Notes: a model not told the origin generated them from the sequence alone. Counted from the stretch's first letter, positions 1-7,941 are shown. The stretch: DNA of 14,690 nt from Chrysochromulina parva (GCA_002887195.1 PJAB01001410.1:1-14690), one strand, 5' to 3'. Numbers and translations are program-made.

Positions 1-384
1 AATCACTCCAGGCAGCTGGCAACCTGCTGTGCGCCACGACACTGTCGTCTCTCGACGCCGCCGTCGTCACGCGACGGCGGCATCGAGTGACTTACTTTGC
101 GTTCCCTTCGGGGGGCGCGCTAGCGGGTGCCTCTCTACACCTCCGACTCCCTCTGCGACGACGGCGGCCCCGGCGCCGAGTACGCAGACTGCATCTACGG
201 CACCGACTGCGCCGACTGCGGCCCGCGATTCCCGCCTCCTCCGCCAATATGCGCGCCGAGACGTGCAACTGGGCTTCAGACGCCAATTGCAACGACTGCG
301 GCCCCGGCTCGGAGTTCCGCCCGGCCCCGGGCCGACGGCACGTGTACCAATGTGTGCATCGTCACAAGTGGAGTATACTGGTAA
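1..384 (+). pseudogene. Fragment of Cys-rich repeat protein, frame broken
   Basis: Two adjoining pieces of a Cys-rich repeat are visible on the + strand in different frames. Positions 154-228 encode CDDGGPGAEY, ADCIYGTDCA and DCGPR in one frame; 264-317 encode CNWASDANCNDCGPGSEF in another; the first frame returns near 335-380 with a CTNVC peptide. Repeats of this style are familiar to me from haptophyte and related algal proteins of unknown function, where both pieces lie in one frame. The frame change falls between 228 and 264, around a Pro-rich stretch. A good donor-like site (ACTG/GTAAGGTG) lies at 380/381, so this could be the 3' part of an exon and not the gene end. The break may be a decayed gene, an assembly error, or an unrecognised small intron. 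No start is visible; the gene would extend left of the window. Confidence 0.5.
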
Positions 385-675
385 GGTGAAAGCGGTTTGT
401 ACATGTAGGATACCTTGTAGGAACCCTTCATGTGTCTGAGTGACAACTGAGTCTAGAGAACTAAAGTGTCTAAAGTAAGAAACGAGAAACGACAAAAGGG
501 GGTGGGGAAGCCAGCGGTAGCACTCTAAACATTTTTCGAGCTTGATTTCACACTCCATTTTCGCCATGATGACGAAAACGCCGAACTTCTGCCCTCTGCC
601 GACCCGGTCTGTGAGAGTAGTCTGGTGGCACACCGTGCGGAGCCTAAGTTGTCCCCCGCAAGCGCTCAGGCATCG
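385..675. other. Intergenic / 5' flank of EF-hand gene
   Basis: No convincing coding sequence is seen. Short overlapping ORFs on both strands have no recognisable motif. The last part contains the first copy (653-672) of a 20-bp direct repeat whose second copy lies inside the EF-hand coding sequence. Confidence 0.4.
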
Positions 676-709
676 ATGGCGGACGCGCGCCCCCGCAAGC
701 GCTCAGGCA
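653..709. repeat. 20-bp direct repeat flanking a start codon
   Basis: The 20-mer starting CCCCCGCAAG and ending CGCTCAGGCA is present identically at 653-672 and 690-709, a 37-bp offset. The ATG chosen for the EF-hand gene (676-678) lies between the copies, so one copy is presumed 5' UTR and the other encodes the basic PRKRSG region. Confidence 0.85.
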
Positions 710-1668
710 AGAGCAGCCGCATTCGCCACCAGCGGCTGCTGCAGGCACGCGAGATCAAACGACGAGAGCAACAGGAGCAGGTCTCGCGCTGGTTGGACCA
801 GTTCGACATCAACCACTCGGGACGACTGGAACGTGATGAGCTCAGTGCGCTGCTCAGGCACTTGCATCCTGAATGTGGCCAGCCAGACGCGCGCGCGCTC
901 GACCTTCTCCTCATGCTGGCCACCGAGATAAAAACTTATTCGCTGCACATCAAGGGGAACCCGAACGGCTCCGTTGGCGCGGACATGCTGATGCCGATCG
1001 TGAGCGGGTACGCCACGTACCTACTCGCGTCTGACGTCTTCGAGAATGGCGCTCTCGGTAGCGTGGTGCGGCTATGCGACCTGCCCGGGCTCATGCGCGA
1101 TGCTAACAAAGGCGTGGACTGCGACAAGAGCGACGTCGACTTTGTATTCGACTGCGCCGCGTCCTCAATCGGCGGTCTGATCGATTCGGAGTCGACTGTG
1201 TCGCGCGAGGAGCTGCAGTCGATGATACCCACCTTTGCGGCGTGGAAGCTCTCGCAGCGGATGGGCGCCGAACTCGACGCCCTCCAAGAGATGGCGAACG
1301 AGGGCGGCGGTGCGCTTCCCAATGAGCCGTCTACCGACGAGGTGCCAGAGGACGAGGAAGAGGACGAGGCGTTCGACAACGACGAGCCGCCGCTTGAGGA
1401 GACGCCGCCTGGCGTGCGCGTACGGCGGTCGCCGCTCCCTGCGCCCTCGGCCTGGGAGAGCGCTGCCACGGGCGGCCGCTCCCGGGTGCTGCCACCGCCC
1501 TATGTCTATGAACGAAGAACGCGAATGTCTCCACCCTCCCGGCCAGGGTCCGCCTCCTTCCGACCATCGTCCGCCTCCTACCGACCATCGTCCGCTTCCT
1601 TCCGACCATCATCATCATCATCATCTACAAGCACCGTCAACAAGAGCGATGCGTGTGCGATCTTGTGA
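676..1668 (+). CDS. EF-hand protein with C-terminal CaaX box
   Basis: A 330-residue protein of unknown specific role, probably a calcium-responsive protein held at a membrane by a lipid. Residues 44-55 form a canonical EF-hand loop (DINHSGRLERDE, acidic or polar ligands at loop positions 1, 3, 5, 9 and 12), preceded by a basic, Gln/Glu-rich helix (about 20-40). A second, degenerate EF-hand-like stretch may lie near residues 150-185, but it lacks a clean loop. Residues 219-244 are strongly acidic. Residues 289-312 are 7-residue RPSSAS(F/Y) repeats followed by a Ser run. The protein ends in CAIL, a typical CaaX prenylation signal; Leu at the last place favours geranylgeranylation in known systems. 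The ATG at 676 is the first in-frame ATG; the frame is open upstream to 625, so a spliced or longer N terminus is possible. Single exon as seen. Confidence 0.8.
   Translation: MADARPRKRSGKSSRIRHQRLLQAREIKRREQQEQVSRWLDQFDINHSGRLERDELSALLRHLHPECGQPDARALDLLLMLATEIKTYSLHIKGNPNGSVGADMLMPIVSGYATYLLASDVFENGALGSVVRLCDLPGLMRDANKGVDCDKSDVDFVFDCAASSIGGLIDSESTVSREELQSMIPTFAAWKLSQRMGAELDALQEMANEGGGALPNEPSTDEVPEDEEEDEAFDNDEPPLEETPPGVRVRRSPLPAPSAWESAATGGRSRVLPPPYVYERRTRMSPPSRPGSASFRPSSASYRPSSASFRPSSSSSSTSTVNKSDACAIL
1555..1625 (+). repeat. 21-bp coding repeat and (ATC)n run
   Basis: Three 21-bp units starting at 1555, 1576 and 1597 encode SFRPSSA-type heptads in the tail of the EF-hand protein. The third runs into about six ATC triplets (1608-1625), encoding the Ser run. 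This looks like microsatellite expansion inside coding sequence shortly before the CaaX box. Confidence 0.85.
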
Positions 1669-2318
1669 TCGCCAGTCTCAATTTAAGTCTCAATAGGCGC
1701 TGCACACACGTAGCGTCGCGCGATAGTGGAGCGTGGTCCCGCCCCACCTTCGTCGCTCGTCCCCCCCGGCGTCGCGTGCCGCTCGTCCGTCGGGTCGCGT
1801 CAAACCGGAGCCACAGCGTTGCACAGTGGGTTTTTTTAAGTCCTACTTTAAAGTGATAAAAGTCCAAATGAAGTCCGGGCTTACATGTAGACGTTAGAGT
1901 TAGTTAGACCGAGTCTCTTATCGTACGGTCCGTTCGGCCGCGGCTTTTCCGTTTTGATTCGGTCATTACGTCACGTTATGCGTATTCGAATCCGCGGCTT
2001 GGCGTTTCGTATTTGCTATTTCGTAATTTTCGATCGAGAGTCGTATACGCGACCCCGCGGCCGACGCGCACGTCCGGAGTGGTCGACTCGAATGCTGACA
2101 AATCGCTCGAGCTGCTGAGGGGTGCGCCAATTGCCCATTCAGAAATGGATCTTAACTTATTCCTACCGTACGGAAAGTGACTGTCGTTCGAACTGTCGTG
2201 TGGCCTCAGAGTGGGAGATAGTAATTTCAGGTGGCGTGCGCGTCATGCATATCACACACGACGCGTCACACAAGCCGGAGGGTCGTCGATGATTCCGACG
2301 CTGCCTAGAGGGGCTTTC
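1669..2318. other. Gene-poor intergenic region
   Basis: No ORF with recognisable features. A T-rich run and AT-rich block lie near 1830-1870 and could belong to the 3' end of the EF-hand transcript. From about 1900 to 2100 the sequence is CpG-dense at moderate GC (see findings). Short + strand ORFs in 2211-2543 have no motif and I do not call them. Confidence 0.5.
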
Positions 2319-2864
2319 CTACTTGACAGTCCATCTCCGGGGAGTAGGGAAGCGGCCGCCATGCGCGCGGATGAACAAGGGGGCTGCGCGTATCGGTGGC
2401 GGCTGGAGCATTGCGCCGGCAAAGAGATGAACGGCTCGGGCCGGATGCTGCTCATGGGCCCATGCCATAATAGGGTTGCCGGAAGGTTGAGGTCTCGGGA
2501 CATGAGCATTGAATGGCGCGGCCAATGTGGGGCTGGAAGGTGAGACCCTGAGCTGCGGAGCCGGTGAGCCGAAAACTGGGCTCCTCGGCCTCGGATTGTG
2601 GATTGACCCAGATTGCTCTGCGCTCATCACCAGGAGAGGCGCTGTCCTAAAAGGCAAAGCGCTCTTTGGCCGGTGCTGATGGGCGAGTGCGGCTGCTTGG
2701 ATCGGCCGGAACATGTTGACGGGAGGTGTGTTCGCTGTTGGGGCAGGCGCTCTGAAGCTCGGTTCACTCTGCGGCCGGTTCTGGAATACTGGCGGGATAT
2801 GTGGCGCGTCGATTCGCGGGTGGTACATCCGAGGTGGTGGCAGATTATCGCGAAACGCCGCCAT
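2319..2864 (-). CDS. Doubtful Pro-rich hypothetical protein
   Basis: An open frame on the minus strand, 181 residues from the ATG at 2864-2862 and ending in TAG (2319-2321). The frame stays open upstream to 2999. The product would be disordered and rich in Pro, Arg and Ala, with repeated short PRP/RPxSxLPF-like phrases. No domain, signal peptide or membrane segment is seen. Against it being real: codon third positions are not GC-biased as in the firm genes of this window, and Gly-rich + strand frames are open over the same stretch, as expected for a Pro-rich shadow. For it: about 680 bases without a stop in moderate-GC sequence. Treat as hypothetical. Confidence 0.25.
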   Translation of the reverse strand: MAAFRDNLPPPRMYHPRIDAPHIPPVFQNRPQSEPSFRAPAPTANTPPVNMFRPIQAAALAHQHRPKSALPFRTAPLLVMSAEQSGSIHNPRPRSPVFGSPAPQLRVSPSSPTLAAPFNAHVPRPQPSGNPIMAWAHEQHPARAVHLFAGAMLQPPPIRAAPLFIRAHGGRFPTPRRWTVK

Positions 2865-3853
2865 GATAGCACTGCAAGCAGTGCTTCGAGCACAAACTAC
2901 CGACGCCGCCGTCGAAAGCAAAGGCGGCGGCCGGATTCTCCGACCTTTGCGTTGGTGGCGTGGGATGCTGGGATCGGCCGACGATGCGACGAATGACACG
3001 ACAGATTTGGATCCCCGTTCTTGATTAGATGATTATTCTTTAATGAACGCATTGCGAGAGTAACCCCGCAAGGCTGTTTGTGTAGAGTGACCAGTCGACC
3101 GCGCTGCCATCCCTTGGATGGGCTGTGGTAGAACAGTGTTATCGAGATGCTCGTCAGCTCACTGGATGATATTTGGCGAGTCCGATGGCGTGTCACGCCG
3201 ATCATTTCGCGATGTGCGGTGGACAGTTATTAATCTCGGTGCTTCCATGAAAAAAACTCAACTGACCACACTCAGGCGTTACATCGCTCCCAGGCGATAC
3301 TATGTCAACTCACAATTAAAATGAGGTATGAACTTTGGATGAAGTTGAAGAGCCCTCGTTAACCCTCGTCCGCTCGTCGACGCGCCCCGCGGCTCCGGTC
3401 GCCGGTGCCGGTGCCCCGCCCCGGGGCGGCTGCGGTCTCGGGGGTCGCCGGCTCGCCCGCACACAGGCTGGCGACTCTTGGCACTGGTACAATGACGATG
3501 ACGATCTTTCATCTTATCCTTTTGACGATCGTCATGTCATGGTCATCGTGGCACGTGTGCGCCCGTCCCCCGCGGGTGTGTGTGCCTGTGCGGCCGCGCA
3601 TAACTTAGAATGGTCAAGTACGGTGAGTGATTCTTTGTGTGCGAAGATGATCCCCGGTGCCCACTTCTCTCCTCGCCTCTCGCGGCGGGCGCCAGACGCA
3701 ACGCCGGGGCACGAGGCCACAGAGGCCACAGCGGGCCCGACAGCACGCACATCCCGCCGCATTGGGTTGCATGGGTTGCACACAGCGCACAGCGCGTCGC
3801 GTGATGTGGCGGGGACGCGGCGGGTTTGAGCCGCGGCGCGGCGGGCGGCGCCC
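2865..3853. other. Intergenic region without a clear gene
   Basis: Roughly 1 kb with no supported gene. 3000-3330 is AT-richer than the flanks. 3490-3550 holds complementary ACGATGAC / GTCATCGT and GATC-centred blocks that could form an imperfect hairpin. One + strand frame (3489-3608) encodes a short hydrophobic Met-Thr-Met-Thr-start peptide resembling a signal sequence, but no following exon could be identified. 3690-3800 contains small direct repeats such as GAGGCCACA twice. Confidence 0.4.
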
Positions 3854-3889
3854 GGGCTTAATCTCGGGCTTAATCTCGGGCTTAATCTC
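3854..3889 (+). repeat. Three tandem 12-bp repeats at the PDZ gene stop
   Basis: GGGCTTAATCTC occurs three times in a row (3854-3865, 3866-3877, 3878-3889). On the minus strand the TAA stop of the coiled-coil/PDZ gene (3884-3882) is inside the gene-proximal copy. Because the unit is 12 bp, the other two copies supply two more in-frame TAA codons just downstream. Confidence 0.9.
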
Positions 3890-6843
3890 GACGAGCCTCG
3901 GGGCGTAGGAGGCGCGAAACCCAGTTTCGCGTCGTACTGGGCATCATCACCTCGAGCGCCATCTGCCCACGGCCAACGGACGAGATGCGCTCGGCAGCGA
4001 CGTTCGCATCGGCCATCAAGTCCCCGTCGACGCTGACGAGGGTCATGCCGGCGACGAGGGGGGGCACACTGCGTGCGGCCGGCGTGCCGGGCTTGACGCG
4101 GGCGATGGTGACGCACTGGCTGCTCGCCTGCTGCAAGAGGAGCCCGACTGGTCCTCGGCCCTCCTTGGTGACGGTGCAAGTCTCAATGAGCGTCCCGACC
4201 GGTTCGGACGCCGGTCGCGCGAGGAGCAACGTGATGGTGCGCTCTGCAGGGGCGGGGGCCAGCCGCGCCATCGTCTCCGAGGCGGCGAGGGCGAGGGCGT
4301 CCGCACTGATCGCGCCGCCGTCGAAGTGAACGCCCTCGAGCCATTCGTCGTCGATTTGCAGCAGGACGTCGGCGGGCATGACGGTGCCCGAGACGGCGCC
4401 GCCCGAGACGGCGCCATCGAGCCTGGAGGCTGATTGTGCCGCGGCGCCCTCCTTGTCCACGGCCAGAACCAGCTGCCCCGCTGCGAGCCTCAGGCGCATC
4501 TCCCCCATCTCCCCCGACCCCCCACCGGGTTGGCGCTCGTGACGGCGCTCGGGACCCGGGCGCGCCGTGTCAGGCATCACGCGCGCGCGAATGCCGAGAG
4601 GATTCGCGCCGTGATGGGCGCCGAGAGGGCTCGCAGCGGCGCTCATCACGGCGCGGGCGCCCGCCGCGTCGAGCGCTATCGTGGGCAGTCGCTGGTCTTG
4701 CGCGAAGGTCGCGCCCAACACGGCGCCCGGCGGGAGGCGCACCAGTACGCGGATGAGCCGGTAGGTCGTTCTTGTGGGGCGTTGCCTGGCCGCGTTGGGT
4801 TTGACGAGACTCAGAGTCAAAGACTTCGTCCTCGATGGTAACAAGCCCTCATCCAACCGTCCGTCCGTCCGTCCGTCCGCCTTGGCCCCTTTGGCCTCGG
4901 TCTGTCTGCCGGCCGCGACCCCCGCCTCCTCGACGAGACTTGACGAACCCCTCGAGCCGGCCGCGCCTGCCTCCTCCTCCTCCTCCTTTTCCTGCGCTGC
5001 CTCGAGCTGCGCCTCGGCTGCCTGCGACGCGGCGGCGGCGGCCTGCGCCTTGGCCGCTGCCGCGCGAGCCTCCTGCTCCGCGAGCGCGACCGCGACCTCG
5101 GCGTCCTCGATGTCCTGCAGCGCGTGCACCGAGACTGGACGAAAACCGAACGCGGCGAGCCGCCGCAGCTCGGCAGCCGCGCGGTGCGCATCGCATGCCT
5201 GCAAGGCCTTCTGGATCGCCTCGCTGAGCAGCAGCATCGGCGTGCGCGCTGGCTGCCCCGCCCGCCCCGCCCCCGCCCTCTTCGTCCTCTCATTGTCCGC
5301 CCTCGTACCCGCCGCAAACTCCAGGATTGAGGGCGCACCGGCTCGACGAGACTTGACGAAACCCTCGATTGGGTGCGCGAGGCCTTCCGCGAGGCTCCCC
5401 GAGATGTCGAGCGAGCTGCGCATCTGGCTGAGCTCGTCGCTGTGCCGGTCGGCGCACTCGAGGGCCCGCTTGGCCACGCTTACGAGCACAGCCTTCTGTT
5501 TGAACTGCTTCTGCTGCAGCAGCCGCGCTTGTGCCCGCAGGTCGCGTAGTCGGTCGCCATCGGGGCCTACCGCCTTGGACATACGCTCGGCCTCTTCGCT
5601 TATGTTGAGCAGGACATGATCTGTGAGACGCAGCTCGACCTGTGACGAGGGAGGCACCCAGACGCACCCAGACGCACTCAGACGCACTCAGACGCACTCA
5701 GACGCACCCAGACGCACTCAGACGCACACCAACCTGGGCTCACCTCTTCCATCTCTGCGTGCACCATGGTGGCGGCTTCCATCATCCGGTGGAGCGCGGC
5801 CTTTCGCACACCCTCGGCCTCGGCCATGATCGCACGCCTGCATGCAACGAGGGAGGCCGGTCAGCATGCAACGAGGGAGGCCGGTTAGCATGCAACGAGG
5901 GAGGGATATCAGCAACGCCCTCTTGTGTTCGCACGCACCATGCCACGTCCCACCGGTCCACAAGCATCATTGTCGCCTGATGCACCGCGGCGTGCTCCTT
6001 GAGCAGGGCACGCGCCGTGTCGAGCACCGACTGCCTAGATTTGGGCGCCGTATTGAGCGCCCCGACGATGGGCAGGTGCGCCTTCGTTTGCTTGCCCGTC
6101 GGGCCGGTTTGAGAGCTCTCGTCGTGTGAAAGCGAGGGTGGTGTCGAACCCACGTGGGATACGTTGATCGCATGCGTTGATTGCACAGACCTGCGTGTTG
6201 GACCCACGTGTCTCTGGGATGTGTGAACGGATTGCAGCGCCGATTGCAACGCGTGCCGCTCGTTGTCCGACAGCCCGCCGACCGACTGCAGCGCCGTGAA
6301 CGCCCTCACGAGCCGCGCGTCGTGCTTCTCGAGCTGAGCAAGCGCTGTCGCGAGCACACCAGACTCCGTCGCGAGCAACGTGTCGGCATCGTAGCGCAGC
6401 ATGGCACGCTCGATGCGTGCGCACTTCTCGCGTGCCGCGGGCGTGAGCAGCGCGTGGCCCAAGGAGACGGTTCCCAGCGTCGACGGGTCCACATGCCACT
6501 TCACGCGCGGCGCCTCCTCCTCTGCGCCATGCGGCGGCGGGGTTGATTGGTAAAAGTTGTAGCCCAACCGGATGCCGTGACTGCGCGCCTCGCTCCACTC
6601 GAGCTGCTCGTTTGGCTTGCGCGTGCCTGCACACGCGCCCACCTGCAGCGCACTCAGGCGTGGGCTATGGAACGTCTTCTCCAGGTTGACCTTGAACTGC
6701 AAGCCGAGCTCGGCCGGCGCCATGACGACGGTGGAGAAGACCGAGCTCGAGCCGACGTGCGTCTCACTCGGCAGGCCCTTGTTGTAGGAGCTGTCGTGCC
6801 ACGGGTAGAGCATCGTCTCGTGCGACAGATCGGGCGTCACCAT
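3882..6843 (-). CDS. Coiled-coil protein with C-terminal PDZ domain(s), three exons
   Basis: Model: exons 6843-5939, 5837-5744 and 5639-3882, giving 918 residues. The start ATG sits in a GACCCATGG context. Intron 1 is phase 2 and intron 2 is phase 0; splicing yields DRWDVAW then RAIMAEAEGV, a continuous amphipathic helix leading into VELRLTDHVLLN. Residues about 160-240 and 300-390 are helical; an Ala/Glu-rich helix with EKEEEEE precedes a variable Gly/Ala/Arg linker. About 713-812 looks like a PDZ-like fold (LRLAAGQLVLAVDKEG ... ADVLLQIDDEWLEG ... TITLLLARP). About 824-900 is a clearer PDZ domain (GPVGLLLQQ carboxylate loop, then VAGMTLVSVDGDLM). PDZ domains bind C-terminal peptides, so a scaffold role is likely. 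The N terminus is not recognised. The middle of exon 3 is low-complexity and could hide a further intron. The promoter is probably shared with the divergent gene starting at 7066. Confidence 0.75.
4857..4880 (+). repeat. (CCGT)n microsatellite in coding sequence
   Basis: About five tandem CCGT/GTCC units lie within exon 3 of the PDZ gene, encoding the DGRTDGR stretch of its variable linker. A four-base unit in coding sequence would shift the frame on slippage, which suggests that this part of the gene model needs transcript support. Confidence 0.8.
4929..5360. repeat. Dispersed 19-bp repeat, two copies within one exon
   Basis: CTCGACGAGACTTGACGAA is present identically at 4929-4947 and 5342-5360, in both cases followed by ACC(C)CTCGA. 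In the PDZ gene model the copies are read in different frames (SSSLVEE and FVKSRRA), so they are not a protein-level repeat. Confidence 0.9.
5640..5743 (-). other. Intron 2 of PDZ gene, filled by 10-bp tandem repeats
   Basis: A 104-bp intron with donor GAG/GTGAGC and acceptor CACAG/GTCGAG (minus strand), phase 0. Seven copies of GACGCAC at exactly 10-bp spacing (5661, 5671, 5681, 5691, 5701, 5711, 5721 on the + strand) and a variant at 5651 make up most of its length. Confidence 0.85.
5838..5938 (-). other. Intron 1 of PDZ gene with 24-bp tandem repeats
   Basis: A 101-bp intron with donor CATG/GTGCGT and acceptor TGCAG/GCGTGC (minus strand), phase 2. It contains a 24-bp unit (CATGCAACGAGGGAGG followed by CCGGT(C/T)AG on the + strand) at 5841-5864 and 5865-5888, and a partial third copy at 5889-5905. 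The 3' splice site follows directly on a repeat copy. The 8-mer GCGTGCGA occurs at the start of the intron and at the start of exon 2. Confidence 0.85.
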
Positions 6844-7065
6844 GGGTCCTTCGCTTGCTCTAGAAATTGTGTGAGCCCGCGCGAATCGGGCGAGACGAAC
6901 GCGGTCGAGAGCGCGCCGAAGTCAGTGGATGGCTCTGACGCAAAGCACCAAACATGGAAGGTTCGTTAACTTGTAGGGAATCACGTTCACGTCCTGAAAC
7001 CGCCGGTGTGGGGGCTCCGCTGTGATGTGTTCTTTCCGCTGAATTGGTGTTTCGTCGTTTGGAAC
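6844..7065. promoter_or_regulatory. Divergent promoter region, PDZ gene / tail-anchored gene
   Basis: The 222 bases between the start codons of two outward-pointing genes must hold the promoters and 5' UTRs of both, if the chosen starts are right. No TATA box or other named element can be assigned with confidence. Confidence 0.5.
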
Positions 7066-7941
7066 ATGAAATTTGTTTCCGATCGCTTTCGTATGGTGGT
7101 GCACGATCGCGCACTGCGCCAGACGCCATGGCACGAGTGGCGGGCGCTGCTCGTGGCGTGCCACGACTACGCGGTCATCAGCGGCTGGCGCTTCGTCAAC
7201 GCCGACTTCATGAATCTCTCGCAGAAGCGGCACGAGAAGGATGGCCTAAATGCTGCGCGCGAGCGCGGGCTGCCGATGGCGCTCGAGTACGCCGACCGGA
7301 TCCGGGCGTGCGTGGAGGCGACCCGGAGTGGCGCGCCGCCGCCACGCCTCGTCGAAGAGTTCCAGGCGTGCCAGCGCCTCGTCTCGCAGGAGGCGGTGTA
7401 CAACTCTATGATCGCCACAGTCAAGGCCATCGGGCTAGGCGAGCCGGCGCCCGCCGCCGAAGCGGCGTCGGCCGCCGAGGAGGGCGACGCGCTCGCCTAC
7501 CAGGATATGTCGCAGCCGGTCGAGGTCATCGCGCGCCGGCTCATCGCGTACCATACGAGCATGCAAGACTCGCCCGGCATGCTCGAGGAGCGGCAGGAGC
7601 GGCTGCTGCACGCATCGTTCATCGTCGAGTTCGGGCTCGAGCACGGGCTGCCCGAGATGCGCGACTCGACCTCCGAGGCCACCCTCACCGACTTCATGAC
7701 GCGTCTGGGGGAGTGGGAAGGCGCGCGGAGCAGCGGCGACACAGGAGCGCTTGTGCGCTCGCTCGTGCTCGGAAACCTACCCGATGGTCCTATGAAGCCC
7801 TCGCTGCGGAATGCAGTGCTCGACTGGGTGTGCGACAACAAGGCGCTCGTCATCGGTGGTGGCGTTCTCGTGGGCACATTGCTCAGTGTCGTCGTCGCGG
7901 GCGCCGCCATTGCGGCCGCCTCGAGCGCCCGGCGCCGGTGA
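7066..7941 (+). CDS. Tail-anchored membrane protein of unknown function
   Basis: A 291-residue protein from the ATG at 7066; the ATG at 7093 is an alternative, and the frame upstream of 7066 (to 7006) is Trp/Cys-rich and looks non-coding. Most of the chain is predicted helical and soluble, with charged helices such as EERQERLLHASFIVEFGLEH. An Ala/Pro/Glu-rich linker lies near 135-155. The last ~30 residues form one hydrophobic segment (about 261-285, Gly/Val/Leu/Ala-rich) followed by SSARRR, with no N-terminal signal peptide. This is the layout of a tail-anchored protein; a short basic tail is typical of mitochondrial, plastid or peroxisomal outer-membrane targets. No family is recognised. 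It converges on the UBE2J-like gene with 211 bases between stop codons. Confidence 0.75.
   Translation: MKFVSDRFRMVVHDRALRQTPWHEWRALLVACHDYAVISGWRFVNADFMNLSQKRHEKDGLNAARERGLPMALEYADRIRACVEATRSGAPPPRLVEEFQACQRLVSQEAVYNSMIATVKAIGLGEPAPAAEAASAAEEGDALAYQDMSQPVEVIARRLIAYHTSMQDSPGMLEERQERLLHASFIVEFGLEHGLPEMRDSTSEATLTDFMTRLGEWEGARSSGDTGALVRSLVLGNLPDGPMKPSLRNAVLDWVCDNKALVIGGGVLVGTLLSVVVAGAAIAAASSARRR

Noticed and set aside
936..1469. 177-residue Ser-rich minus-strand open frame
   Set aside because: Antisense shadow of the acidic part of the EF-hand gene.
2613..3024. Two + strand frames rich in Arg or Gly
   Set aside because: Mutually overlapping, no motif, and complementary to a Pro-rich frame; no codon bias favours them.
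3335..3829. 164-residue + strand open frame
   Set aside because: No recognisable domain, mixed low-complexity composition, overlapping open frames on the other strand; not better than chance in GC-rich DNA.
4774..5619. 281-residue + strand open frame, Ser/Ala-rich
   Set aside because: Antisense shadow of the Ala/Glu-rich helix region of the PDZ gene exon 3; composition is that expected from the opposite strand.
5651..5905. Possible CRISPR-like array from the 10-bp and 24-bp repeats
   Set aside because: Repeats are contiguous without unique spacers, have different units, and sit in spliceosomal introns of a eukaryotic gene.
6035..6634. 199-residue minus-strand frame with Arg/Ala-rich product
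   Set aside because: Overlaps exon 1 of the PDZ gene in another frame; no start context or motif.
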